A stretch of DNA of 64,000 nucleotides from Oscheius sp. JU75 (Eukaryota > Nematoda > Chromadorea > Rhabditida > Rhabditidae), in the NCBI GenBank assembly GCA_037178855.1, contig JASJZC010000004.1, forward strand, positions 4,216,001 through 4,280,000, read 5' to 3'. Positions 1 through 10,343 of the stretch are shown piece by piece. The position numbers and the translations under genes were made by a program. Position 1 is the stretch's first letter; each line of letters starts with the position of its first letter. The notes beneath the pieces were generated by a model. That model was not told the origin of the DNA and did no database searches. It was given only the letters and a program-made list of their open reading frames with translations.

Positions 1-55
1 GGATTTTGCTGCTGTATGATAGTACCAAACAAAATGACTAATCAAATAATTTCAG

Positions 56-634
56 TTGAAACAAACCCTAGTGGACTTCGTCAATCCGATCCCTGTCGGA
101 ACTGGCAAGACACAGTTCGGTCTCGAAGCCACCTCTATCGATAACCAGCATTATTACACGGGATTCCATGCTGGACAGGATCGTTCCTCCGTACTGACAG
201 CTGTTCAGACTATATCCCAAGATGGCTCGACTGGACAGACTCTCAAACTGTCTCTTGAGGCCATTCAAACTGCTTATCTGTCCAAGGGATACACTGCCAG
301 CAACGCCATCGTTGTCTACTTCTCCGGAACAACCAAGTTGGTTTCTTTCCTTCTTTAAAACTTCCATTTATCTAGCTTCGACACTGACCCGAATGCTACA
401 ATGAAGCAATTGAGCACCCAGTATGGAGTGAAAGCTCTGGCTGTTCAATGGGAAACTGGAGCTTCTACTGCGGCTCTTACCTCCTTCACAGGAGCTTCTG
501 GATGTGTCTTGGCCGCTACGACTGCCACCCAAAGGGCTACTGTGGCTAACTGGATTCAAACAAAAATGTGCAAGTGAGTCCCCTTTCCCTGAGTTCAAAA
601 ACGTTTCATTTTCAGCAAAGTCTTCTGTCTGTAA
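56..634 (+). CDS. von Willebrand factor A domain protein (3' part)
   Basis: Three exons are visible: 56-336, 376-573 and 616-634. The first is preceded by an ATTTCAG acceptor at 49-55, so the 5' part lies outside the window. The splices join in frame, and the protein ends ...KMCNKVFCL with TAA at 632-634. The fold reads as the second half of a VWA (Rossmann-like) domain: a helix with LKLSLEAIQTAYL, a hydrophobic strand NAIVVYFSG, a strand VKALAVQWE, then a terminal helix NWIQTKMC. The MIDAS strand would lie upstream and cannot be checked. Small secreted VWA proteins, often with C-type lectin domains, are common in nematodes, so a secreted or extracellular role is likely but inferred. It converges on the minus-strand SAND-domain gene, with 96 bp between stop codons. 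Confidence 0.7.
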
Positions 635-665
635 GAAGATGGTTGATAATAAAGACTGTTTAGAG

Positions 666-680
666 AATAAAACTTTTATT
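666..680. terminator. palindromic double poly(A) signal between convergent genes
   Basis: AATAAAACTTTTATT is a perfect inverted repeat around a central C. It gives AATAAA on the plus strand (666-671), 32 bp after the VWA stop, and AATAAA on the minus strand (675-680), 51 bp after the SAND-gene stop. One short block therefore appears to end both convergent genes. Confidence 0.6.
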
Positions 681-730
681 AGATCTTTAAGATACAGCAG
701 ATAAAAAAGAGTTAAACTATACATCCTTAC

Positions 731-1876
731 TTACAATGATTCTTCTTTAGCATTGATATTTTGTGAAGTTGACGTTTCCAGGGTATGATTGGTCGATGAG
801 ACCGTTTCAAATTGTACAGACTGAAAGCAGACTTGAATTTCTGGCGAAAATAGTACCTGCGATAGAAAATCTTTCTTCTGTTTGATCATTTCGAAGACTT
901 CGGGAAGGAGATTGAAAGTACTAAGAGCACAGAAAAGAGCAGGAGCAAAAGTGTCTAAACAGCGAGCCATTGCTGATATGTAGAATCACTAACGGGAAAA
1001 GCTGGTAGGGAGTGGTTCCTCGTCGTTTGTCGATTCTAAGGCACTGGCCAAGTTGTTGAGGATCTGCGACAAAAGCCCCATTTGATGGAGCTCCGTGAAG
1101 AAACGCATCGGCTCTAAAACAAAGAACTTGCCAAGAGCAAACAGAATAACCACACCTTTAACCATGATGTTTTGAAGATTCTGCTGGGTGACGTCGGAAG
1201 GGATGAAATCGAGTTTGGTATGTGTCAAATTGAGCTGAGGAGAAGGCGTAGGCACAGTCGCTCCTGCAGGCATCATAGGCAAAAATCCGTTTGTGGGAAA
1301 GCCGGCAGCGGGAAGCTTGTTCAAAAACTGTAGACAAGTGGCCAACTCCATCGCACGTCCTTTGCCACATTTGCCGGAGCAATCGGTTTCATGCTGGGCA
1401 AATTCGAGCGTTTTTGTGTCCATCATTTGACTGGAAGATAGTTTTTTAAACTGCAAAAGGGTAGTCGCTAACCGAATTGTTTCTCCGGCAATTCGAATAC
1501 TGCCCTTCCAGTCCTTCTGCTTATCTTTTCCGGCCATCACGACAAACTCTTTGGGGGTGTGTAATCCACCTCAATCCTTTCATTTAAAAATGAAAATAGA
1601 GCGTACCGTTTACCATGATGCAAGGAGAGTGGATTCCAGGGCATCGGAACAGATCAAGCAGCAGAACGCCTTTCACTTTGCCACACGAGGCCTTCAAGGA
1701 AATTGCATGAAATGAGCAAGACATACCTCGATATTTTGCGTAGACATTGGCAGAAGATCTTCCTGTTGTGGGGTATCATCATCTACCAGAATATAGTCAT
1801 CAGCGTCTTCTTGTTCGTTTTTGAACAATTTGTTCAAGACTGCGAGAGGACCATCATCAATAACTTCCTGGCTCAT
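731..1876 (-). CDS. GMEB-type SAND-domain transcription factor
   Basis: The start ATG at 1876 lies 4 nt after a TTTTCAG acceptor. After an acidic N-terminus comes a SAND domain: SCGKVKGVLLL, then FRCPGIHSPCIMVN, AGKDKQKDWKGSIRI with the DNA-contacting KDWK core, and MMDTKTLEFAQHETDCSGKC. The FxCPGI...KDWK...MMD..FxQHxxxC pattern is that of the glucocorticoid modulatory element binding proteins rather than DEAF1 or SP100. GMEBs bind KDWK-dependent CpG-containing sites in the nucleus. Introns of 36-42 nt, several a multiple of three, interrupt the gene: one near 1420-1472 inside the SAND domain, one near 1112-1153, one of 39 nt near 953-991, and one of 36 nt near 823-858. Without removing them the reading frame looks shorter and carries odd insertions. 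The C-terminus ends NAKEESL. Assignment to the GMEB subfamily is fairly firm; the C-terminal function is unknown. Confidence 0.8.
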
Positions 1877-2405
1877 TTGTCTGAAAAGGAAATGAGGTCA
1901 AACGAGAATAACTTCTAGAGATACCGAAAGGTGTATAACACAAGCAAGTAACCACATCAGGTTCTGGTTATCTCACTATCTTTGGGCAAAATTTGTATGC
2001 TAGCTGGATACTATTTGAGACCGCATCACTTAGGAAATATAAAAAAGAAAAGGGGAAGAGCAAAATCTGCTGCAAATGTGGTGAAGGGTTACAGTAAGCA
2101 GTGCGCACCAACTGCTTCTTGAATTAATGCGGGAAAGCTGTCTTTGCGAGAAATGACCAACGACTTACGAATGACCGAATGCTGCAGCAGAGGAACTCGT
2201 CGAAGAGGGAAAAGACGACAGAATCAAGTCAAACAGCATCATGAAAAACTTGGCGAGAGGGGGGAGATTACCACCAACAGATCGAATAATATGATTTACA
2301 ACTATCAGAACACAGGTTGAAATAAACATGTTTTATTACAATGAAAACAGATAAAAAATGCACTAGAAATAGAATATGTTTAACACTGGTTCAGGAGAAG
2401 GCTCT
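1877..2405. other. intergenic region between GMEB and ZHP genes
   Basis: I see no convincing coding region. Position 2332-2337 carries a minus-strand AATAAA that probably serves the upstream ZHP gene, about 70 nt beyond its stop. The rest may hold regulatory sequence for the SAND-domain gene. Confidence 0.4.
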
Positions 2406-3429
2406 TCAATAAAATGTGGTACTGTCAAGATGCCTGAAAGGCAGCAGGTAAGCAGAAGAAATTAGACATACCTGTGGGACGAGTTCGTGCTACTAAATAG
2501 AGAAGGACCAGTACGAGCAATAGGCGACAACTTGGTGGAATTTCTAAAAGAAATCGTGTAATACGTAGAGATGAAACAACCCACAGCATATGGTCATTCC
2601 TCGATGGCAAATTTGCGGGGCTAGTCGTCTAAAATACTATTGTTTATGCGACCTTTTCCAACCTACGGTTGAGCCCTGGACTGGAGTACTTGTCAAGAAG
2701 ACGCTGCTGTTGTGGGACGAGTAGTCGAGCATGCTCAAAGAGCTGTGTCCAGAGTCGGATCCACGAGACGGTTGTAGATGCTCTAAACGGCTTTCCCGAT
2801 TACGAATTCTGAAGATCAGTCATTTTTACAATGGAAAGGGACGTACTTGGCTTCGGCGACTGAGCAACGCTGCTTGAGCTGCAGAATTTGTTGCTTGTAG
2901 TTTTTAGTTTCTTCGATCAGCTGCTGCTTCTCCTGGTAGAGCTGTCTGAACACAACAGAACATGCTACAATGAAGGAGAGCAAAGAGCTTACTTGGCAGC
3001 ATCCTGCATCTTTTTGAATTGACCGCCCGTTGTTTCAGCGTACTTTTGCATTTTCATCGTCCTCTCCTGTTGATACTTCTGGAGATGCTGACGATTGGTC
3101 ATCTGGAAGTCCAAAACCTTCTTCAGCTGCTGCATGTAATGTGAAGCCACGTCGTAGGGCTTTTGGAAGAATATCTACGAAAATGAAGGATAAACAGAAA
3201 GGCTGAAGTGTTTTACTCGAATATCGGGCCCAAGGTTCTTATCCACGGCTACCAGTCTTGCTGCTACCTTGCATACCGGGCAGGTAGAAGCCGGTGTGCC
3301 TTGGTTTGTTCCGCATTTCTGGCAGAGAACATGTCCACAGCTGGTGAAGAAGACTGCTCCCATCTGGCCGCCAGTCTTGAAGCAGTGGTTGCAGTGGAGC
3401 CAGTCCAATCCACGGCTGTTTTGGGACAT
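2406..3429 (-). CDS. ZHP/RNF212-family RING-finger protein (meiotic crossover factor)
   Basis: The ATG at 3429 directly abuts a GCTTCAG acceptor. The N-terminus is a compact RING finger (residues about 8-52): CNHC...FFTSCGHVLCQKC...CPVC. After it come VDKNLGPDIR and a coiled coil rich in Q, K and E (about residues 75-150, with KMQDAAKQLYQEKQ). The tail is Ser/Thr/Pro-rich and ends HLDSTTFY. This RING, coiled coil, serine-tail order is that of the ZHP-1 to ZHP-4/Zip3/RNF212 family, which acts in SUMO or ubiquitin ligation on meiotic chromosomes to license crossovers. Three short 3' introns (near 2457, 2570 and 2640 on the minus strand) extend the protein past an apparent stop at 2636. Which ZHP paralogue it matches cannot be told by eye. 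Confidence 0.75.
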
Positions 3430-3902
3430 CTGAAGCATGTTTGAAACGAAGAGAAATCAGCGAGAAGCAAAAGGATCGTTTTGTAATGGGAAGCATCTTC
3501 GGAACCACCAAAATTCGCAAGGTGAAAGTGATTCGGTCTTTTGCACGAAAGAAATACCGTAATCACGACAGAAAAGGCGGGGAACCAAGCAGTAAGCACT
3601 GCGTTTACTCGACGTCTTTTTTTCTACAATGAATTTTTTCATAGAACACGTGCTTCGAGCGTACAAAGCTCGAAGATGTTGAGGGCAATGTTGAAAACCT
3701 AGAGCAAAATCTACCAAGTTTTCCAAGGAGAAGACAGAAGAAAATCATATTTTCATTCAATCACAAGCAACCAGGCAAATGAAGAAAGAGTAAAATTTCA
3801 GAAAATTATCAACTCACAGAGATTTGTAGCACAGCAACTGACATATTCACAAGTACGGTAACATCAGGTTAATTTACAATGAATTAATAAAAAAGGATGT
3901 AA
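3430..3902. other. intergenic region between ZHP and FBXO47-like genes
   Basis: No supported gene. It holds the trans-splice or intron acceptor at 3430-3436 for the ZHP start. Open frames here lack codon regularity and recognisable motifs. Confidence 0.4.
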
Positions 3903-5740
3903 TTAGACGCTTTGGGCGACGGCATCGTAGATGATGGATAAAAAGGCCGTTTGAGCAGAGTGTTCCTCGACGAGACAGTGTGCAACAACTTCTCCGGCCA
4001 GGTAATATTCTCGAAGTTGTGCTAGATGAGCATCCACAATAGACGTCGTCAACTTCTTCCTCAGAGTCGGACTGAGTCCATGAAGGAGGTACCGAAGAGG
4101 ATGTCCGAGTCGCTCGTGCAAATTGAGGCCCCAGCGGAAGATGAGCTGAACTTATTGTTGATCCAAGAGCAATATAAAGAAATACCGTTTTCAGGGTGTT
4201 GACAATTTGACCAGCCTCTTCGCAATGGCCTTCACGAACACGCATGGCAACGGCGATAGGGATGAGACGACTCCTTTGAAGAAGGAAAGCGACAAAGTTG
4301 TCAAAGCACCATGGATTGGGCATAGCTGGATTGATGAATGTTCACGATTTCTGATTGAAACTTACTCGTAATTTCCTCGATCAAGTTGAAAATTTCGGAA
4401 TCCTTCCAGTGACAAAGAGACTGTTTCAACTCGCGCAGCTTGAGAAGTTCAGAAATGGCGTTGGCAAGTGGATAAAATCGGCTCTCGGCCTCCTTTTCAG
4501 ATGTCACGACATTGTCTACCGAGGAAGTCCAATCCACTTGCCCTAAAACTGAGATGAACAAATATTTAAATCGAAAATTACCTTTGGAAGCAGGTCCAAA
4601 CAAGACGACAAGGAGTTGAGCCTGCGACTCGGGTTTTTCCAGGTTACGAAGGATGCTCGAGAGCCATAAGGCTGCCTCGCTATTTTCGAGCTGAGTGGAC
4701 GTCTTCTTGCACAGCGGATTCAGAAAGTATCCACGCAAGAGCCTCCTGATCTGTAAAGCATTTGACTGAGAATAGAGAAGTACCACTAACCTCCGCTTCC
4801 ACATCTGGTCTTTCTCCTCGCGGCGTGATCAAAAACGCATCCAATAGTTTCTTCAGACGATCGTGATTTATGTGCTTGACAGCACGAGCAACCTTCAGCT
4901 TCTCATGGACAGCCCAAGTTCGGCAGAACTGAAGAAAGGCTGCATAAAGTAGGGAAATGGAATCTTACAGAATTGAAGAACCGGTGCCAATGATCACAAT
5001 TCTCGACTTCCGGATGAACATCTTCCACAAAAATTGTCATCTTCATGATGCGATCGGCGGTGCTCATCTGAATTGTAAGGGACTTCAGAAGTTTTCCGGT
5101 TGCGGCGAAAGGATCTTCCGCTGCGCTCTTGGTCCAATTGTTAGCTAAGTTGATGAAACGTCTCTTCCACGAATTGCTCTCCATGTACTTGGCGATTGTC
5201 TTGGACCATTCTTGAGAGGTTAGAGCCAATTTGCAGAAGAACGACACTGGAATTTATATTGAACAGCAAATGAGATCGACTTACGTGGAATAGAGGCAAG
5301 GAAGTCGAACCGTTGGATAGAGTGGAACTCGTCGAAGACTCCCAAGTCGGTAAGTGTTCTGGGTCGCTTCGGCGGAGATGGAGCTTCGTCTTGGAAAACA
5401 GCCGAGACAATCGTAGCTAGCGGTGAATTCGAGTTGTAGGGCAAACCAGGCGTCAGCAGGTCTTCTCTAGGCACGATCATTGCGCAACGCTTCCTTGATA
5501 ATCTCTTTTACGAGAGAACTTAATAATAGCCTACTTCTGATTCTCGGCGCAGCTGGGACTTTGTCGTTTCCTGACATTGAAGAATCCGGTGATCTTTAGA
5601 CTTATGCTCTGCAAGATGTCGTGAATGAAATGGTCGAATACAGAAGGTACCTCAGCATGCTTGTTCCTCGTATGAGACCGGAGTGTACGGCCGAACAAGG
5701 GCCTCGATGTCGGCGTCACCGGAGGAGATGGCAAGGCCAT
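3903..5740 (-). CDS. prom-1: FBXO47/PROM-1-like F-box protein
   Basis: The start is taken at 5740 (MALPSPPVTP). The chain then runs through DLLTPGLPYNSNSP and a weak F-box region (FDFLASIP...CKLALTSQEW..TIAKYM), followed by a helical body. The most diagnostic stretch is ALWLSSILRNL...QAQLLVVLFGPASKGQVDW, which matches the FBXO47 family core 'FWLTRIL...ARLLYIIFGP'. It ends AVAQSV with TAA at 3903-3905. FBXO47 is the substrate receptor of an SCF ubiquitin ligase, and the worm PROM-1 promotes homologous pairing and entry into the meiotic pairing programme. Introns are about 40 nt, for example near 4931-4970 and near 5490-5530; the latter has more than one possible acceptor. The gene is co-oriented with the downstream ZHP gene, 473 bp away. 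The N-terminus before residue 80 is poorly conserved and its splicing is uncertain. Confidence 0.65.
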
Positions 5741-6070
5741 TTTTTGAGCTGCCGGTGCACTGAAATTACATTATTACTGTACGGTAAGATATTTGTTGAG
5801 AAGAACAAGATGAAACAAAAAAAAACGTTGAGAAACGACAAGTGGCCTAAAACCGGCCTGAATAAAATAAAGGACTGTACCGCTTACTGTAATTTTGTGG
5901 CGGGGGGTTTGAATTTCCTCTTCACGACGGTTTATAACTAAAAACAATGTTTTATGATTTATTTGCAATTATCATATACTTTCTATATGTCGCAACATGC
6001 TAGTCTTCCAAAAATGGGTGCTCATTCGCGCAGTTCTCATACACGGTCTCCATTCTGAGAGGCATTTTGT
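5741..6070. other. spacer between FBXO47-like gene and retroelement remnant
   Basis: No gene supported. It is AT-rich near 5940-5990 and may include the 3' end of the adjoining retroelement fragment. Confidence 0.3.
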
Positions 6071-6665
6071 CTATCTATCGTCGTTCATATTCGCTATCTT
6101 CCTGGCCCAGTTCCACTTCCTCTTTACCCATTCTATTCTAATATCTGGCAGTTTTACGGTTTCTTCGAGCCATTCATTAGTTCGTCTGTCGAGGAGAGTT
6201 ACTCCAATCATTCTTCTCATCATCTTTTGTTGTGCTATTTTCAACTTCGTGAGATCCTTTTCTCGGTGTCTCCAGGTTTCTGATGCGTATAGTAGACATG
6301 GTTCGACACACATTTTGTACAATTTTCTCTTTTGTTTAAGATGAATTCTTCGGTTAGTGAAGAGATCGTAGTATTTGTTGAACGCAGACCAACCTGAGCG
6401 GATCCTTCTATTGACTTCAAGAGATGTGTTCCTTTCGAATGAGACCCTGGATCCTAGGTAGATATAGTCCTGGCAGTACGGAACAGGCTGGCCATTGACT
6501 GTGATCGGAGTGTGGTTGCAGTTAGTCATCAGCTTGGTCTTTTGACAGTTCAGAGTAAGGCCTACTTCTGAGCTCCGCTGAGCTAGGTCCACTAGCATCT
6601 TCTCGAGTTCTTCGGCCGTATGTGAGACTAAAAACAAAGCGTCACTCATTCTCGCGGCTCATTTT
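6071..6665 (-). mobile_element. 5'-truncated non-LTR retrotransposon remnant (RT C-terminus)
   Basis: A 192-codon open frame reads as the C-terminal third of an RTE/CR1-like reverse transcriptase: ELEKMLVDLAQRSSEVGL, a thumb region with ITVNGQPVPY and YIYLGSRVS, then MCVEPCLLYASETW and KIAQQKMMRRMIGV. It starts at the catalytic box, where the expected Y/F-A-D-D reads MSDA, so it cannot polymerise. Everything upstream (endonuclease and most of the RT) is missing, the usual outcome of 5'-truncated target-primed insertion. It differs clearly from the full-length element at 43844-46808, so it belongs to another family. Confidence 0.75.
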
Positions 6666-6787
6666 CCTATCTCATAATTAGTAAATGTTTATTGGAAACC
6701 ACAATGGATGACACTTTAAGCACCGAGAACACAAAATTATAAGTGAAAGACGAGGGAAGAAAACACGAAACCGGTAATACGAACAAT

Positions 6788-8225
6788 CTACTTGGAATAC
6801 AGACTAGCAATAAGTGGTTGAACCCAGGAAATAGGATAGAATTCGAGCAGAGCTTTCTTCTGGACCTTATGCTCAACTAACTTCCTCAAAACTGTGCGAA
6901 AATCCCTAGTTAGCCAGTCGTGAATTTGGCCAGATTCCTTGTTTCTTCGCATGAAACGCGCAGCTTCCATGAAAACTAGCTGTAAACGAGAGAGGGATCG
7001 AGCGTATTGCATCTGAAAATGACTTTGTTGAAAATTATAAAAATAACTTACGTCTTCTTCGTTTTCAGCAACCATCTTACTGAGATTATACATGAACTTT
7101 TTGCTCTCGGAATGCAATTCGTATGGAACAAAAGCACTAATTTCTCCAGAAACATCGAGAAGCAGATACGCCAGAGGCTGGCTCAGAAGATTGATTCTGG
7201 AAAAGGCTGTTATACAGACATCAAACAAACATACGATCTCTTGACTCTATCATCTTTCTCTTCCTCGTGATAAGTTGAAGAATCGGGAAGAATCGTGTTC
7301 GTCTCCTGATATTCGGTGAAATAGAGATCGACTTCGAAAAGCTCCAGCAGAAAATCGAGTAAGTTTTGGTCGACCTCTTCCTTGTTAATGCCTCTGACCA
7401 TTTCTGTCAATTCCTCGAGCATACAATTCACATTAAGTTTCTTGATTGGCGTCTTCTTGTCATTGGTCTCGTATTTATAAGGCATAAGAACCTGAAACAT
7501 GTGTTCAAAGATTAGCAAAATGAGTACTACCTTGAGCCAGTATAGTCTGCTTTGAATGTCACGAGGAGGGAACTTTCGGAGCGTCTTCTTAATCAGAAGG
7601 AAGCCTTGGGAAGGACAGTTATTCGATGATCCAGCATCTTTCTAAATTTCCTATTAGCAACAAAAAACAAAACACAAACTATAACAATTTCGTGGAAGAC
7701 GAATGACAGGGCTGTTGGATCCGGGATGAAAGTGAGGTTTTCGAGGCTGTGAGACAAATAGTCCAGAACCAGAGGCAAGATCATGATTGTTACCTGGAAT
7801 CAAAGATGATAAATCTCGATAGAACTTTGTGTAATGATCTAAACATACCCCTTCATCGTCCTTTCCGGTGTAATCACTAACGTAGCGGTTGAAGACGTTG
7901 AGCGACGACATAGTCTGATGAAACTTTTTCTAAGAATTTCATTTAAAAGTATGCGCCTCATCTACCTCTCCATTCTTCTTGACGAATTCGAAAATCTGCT
8001 CAAACTTAGGCTCCAGTTTCATGTAATTGAGCCATGTCTCGAAAACAGGAGGTTCAGTAATAAAAAAACTCCCTAAAGAGATATCAAAACGATGTGAGAC
8101 AGGGCTATACCGAAGGTTTTTACAGCCGGAAATGTTTCCTTCTGATTTGGCTGACTACCGCCATCTGCGGAAATATCGCTCGAAATGCTCATATTGTTTA
8201 ACAAATCAGCATTTGTTTGAGCCAT
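6788..8225 (-). CDS. unrecognised helical protein
   Basis: I do not recognise this gene. The ATG at 8225 directly follows a CTCTCCAG acceptor. Splicing about eight exons gives roughly 400 residues: a Ser/Asn-rich start (MAQTNADLLNN), then PPVFETWLNYMKLEPKFEQ, MSSLNVFNRYVSDYTGK, MILPLVLDYLSHSLENL, ELTEMVRGINKEEVDQNLL, PLAYLLLDVSGEISAFVPYE, a basic helix RFMRRNKESGQIHDWL, and the end QPLIASLYSK with TAG at 6788-6790. There is no signal peptide, membrane segment or clear catalytic motif; the pattern is alpha-helical, as in HEAT-like or scaffold proteins. It lies 176 bp downstream of PDCD2 on the same strand, so it may be the last gene of a VMA21-VMA21-PDCD2 operon. Codon use looks like its neighbours. 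Confidence 0.7.
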
Positions 8226-8401
8226 CTGGAGAGTTAGTATGGAAATTGCGCATAGATGGGGGTAAGTAGCCTTCGAACGGACACGGAAAACATTATTAAA
8301 CGACAAAAATTCTTTTCATCAACAGTTTATAAAAATGGGCAAAAAGACGGCAGAATAAAAGAATGGGGTGCACAACAAACAACGAAAAATGAATATCCAA
8401 C

Positions 8402-9828
8402 TCAGACGAAATCCTGCTTGACGACAAACTCTTGAGCATATCCCTGATCGGGAATCTCACAACTACGCATGCACGTGTAAATGTAGACACCGGCAAAGTC
8501 GATCGACTGTCCGACCCTATCCACTTCCATGAGCGAGAGCAAATGGGGTGTCAGTTGGAACTCGAAACGACGAGCGGAACCACAAACATCGCAACTCGGA
8601 ACAGCATCAGGCTCGGGAAGGGCAGTAGCTCGATCGGAAGCTGGCAGTGGTTCGCCTGAAACATACTTTTTGGAGAGGACAAGTGGTTTTCCTTGCCACA
8701 ACGCTGATAGCGGACAATCTGATCAGAATTGAGGTTGATGAGACGATTGAATCGCTCAAACGATTCGTCCTTTTTCTGCTCGTTGACTGCAGCCTCAACA
8801 TCTTCCGTCGTGATATCGTCGTTCTTCTGCAAGTATGATTGATCAACGGTAACAGAAACAAAACTAACGCCTCCTTGAGATTCTACGAACTTTTCGAAGT
8901 CCTTCATCCGAGCAGCTCGATCAACCTCCGTCTCATCGTCCGAATCCACAACTTCGGCGTCCTCATCGTCCGAAATATCCTCCAGCAGAGACGCCGGAAC
9001 ATATTCCTGTAAAGACGAGGTGATTGAAACTGATGATTCTTACGTTGTCAAGACAGATGCCGTACTCCTTGAAAAGGAACGAATTGATCGGATTCTTAAC
9101 TTCTTCTTCTGGATCCTTGGGGTTTCCGCAAGCGACCTTGTGACCGGTAGTCCAGTCGAGTGCCTGGTGGTCGCGGCAACAGTACCTACAAGTAGTCAGA
9201 CAGTGAAATTCAGCAGAAATATTACCAAGCATCACCACATTTGGCACACTTCTTGCTTGCGAAACAGCCACAAAGCTCGCAGAGATGGGGAGCGTCTTTC
9301 GGGAGATGAGGATCGCGGATATCACCGTCGAGATCGGGATCCATCGGACCGTCGAATGAATAGAAGTCGTTGGCACGAGGGAGAATGCAACGGAAAACAG
9401 CAAAGTTGGAGGCGTCGTTGACCTGTAGCTCATAGTAAAGAAGCAGTACTGGGGTTACCTGGGAGCATTCAGGGTTTCTACATATGAAGACGTAGATGGT
9501 TCGGTGGAAAGAATGAGAAGGGTCGTCGTTGGAAGTCGCGTAGAGTTGGATAAGGAAGCACATAGCCTTGTTGCACACCTGATATAAATTCATTAGTTAT
9601 CAAATGAGTTCTAACCTTGCATTCGAGTTGTTGTGAAGTGGGAATGTTCTTGGGATTGAGCCAGGAGGGTTTGCCGCCGATTTTACCAAGAGGGAGATAT
9701 TGACTACGGAGGGAATACAAATAATCGTTTTCAATGTTAACAGGGAAGCCGAGGCTAATGGGATCGGCTGAAAATCGAATAAATTAGGTACTACGACTGC
9801 AAGAAAAACCGTGAGCGTCTCGCTGCAT
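8402..9828 (-). CDS. pdcd-2: programmed cell death protein 2 (PDCD2), MYND zinc finger
   Basis: The start at 9828 gives MQRDAH and splices to ADPISLGFP. Then follows the family N-terminal segment [18 protein letters not shown], a Zn-binding MYND finger ([21 protein letters not shown]), an acidic linker ([14 protein letters not shown]), and the C-terminal PDCD2 domain with [15 protein letters not shown] and the end [15 protein letters not shown]2 proteins are conserved eukaryotic factors that chaperone ribosomal protein uS5 into 40S pre-subunits. An apparent frame break near 8660-8710 is explained by an intron of about 47 nt ending TATGTTTCAG, which joins RYQR to EPLPASD in frame. Its ATG is only 2 nt after the stop of the upstream VMA21 gene, and no acceptor separates them except a possible one overlapping ATGCAG. 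Confidence 0.9.
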
Positions 9829-9830
9829 GA

Positions 9831-10152
9831 TTAATCTTGTTTCTTGATCTGTTTCTTCTCTTCTTCCTTGTTAGCAGAGAAAATCCAGAGAACCAGTACT
9901 ACGTGAACCAAAATCACTGCAATAACGGCGGAATAGGTCAGAGAGTCGTTGCTAGTGAACCCAATGATATCTGGAAAAGAAGTATGGAAAAAGAAGGCAA
10001 TATAAAAGTGATAAAATGAAATTACCTTGCAGGAACTGTTTCACAATGAACATAGACCCCAAGGGCACAAAGAGAATGACGATACTGTACGTGAGTAAAT
10101 TCTTCACTGCGCCCTTTTGGTTCTGGTCGAACTTGGGAATAAGCTCCTCCAT
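9831..10152 (-). CDS. vma-21: VMA21-like V-ATPase assembly chaperone (copy A)
   Basis: The small two-helix membrane protein starts at 10152 (MEELIPKFDQ), just behind a TTTTGTAG acceptor. It has TM1 (LLTYSIVILFVPLGSMF) and TM2 (TYSAVIAVILVHVVLVLW) and ends ...IKKQD. VMA21 chaperones assembly of the V-ATPase proton channel in the ER. The last four residues, KKQD, form a KKXX dilysine ER-retrieval signal, as the family needs. One intron lies near 9973-10025. It sits 191 bp downstream of a second VMA21-like gene and 2 nt upstream of PDCD2 on the same strand. Confidence 0.85.
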
Positions 10153-10343
10153 GAACTACAAAATAGGGGCACTCAGAATAACTACAAAAGTTTAGATATG
10201 ACAACGCTAGTCCAACGTCAAATGGTTAGGAAAGCAATAAAAAAGCAATAACACTTTATAAACTGGTAAAAATCACAAACTAGCTGTGCAACTACGTGAG
10301 GAATTTCGAACGACCGGTAAAAGATGATTATGAAGCGTGAGCA

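Noticed and set aside
953-991. Premature stop (SFSR, TAG) in the GMEB gene, or a 21-nt intron
   Set aside because: A 39-nt intron from GTTAGTG to GCTGTTTAG fits better. It removes the stop and joins TSFP to HTFAPALF in frame.
2570-2640. Stop after SHKQ as the end of the ZHP protein
   Set aside because: A 38-nt intron with good GTAGGT/TATTTTAG ends skips it and leads into an open Ser/Thr-rich tail followed by a poly(A) signal.
3874-4323. 149-codon minus-strand frame starting MPNPWCFDNF
   Set aside because: Only its first part is a real FBXO47-like exon; the rest reads through an intron and out of frame.
8660-8710. Apparent frame shift in PDCD2 between RYQR and the C-terminal domain
   Set aside because: An intron of about 47 nt (donor CAGC|GTTGTG, acceptor TATGTTTCAG|GCGAAC) restores the frame and gives RYQREPLPASD, as expected for the family.
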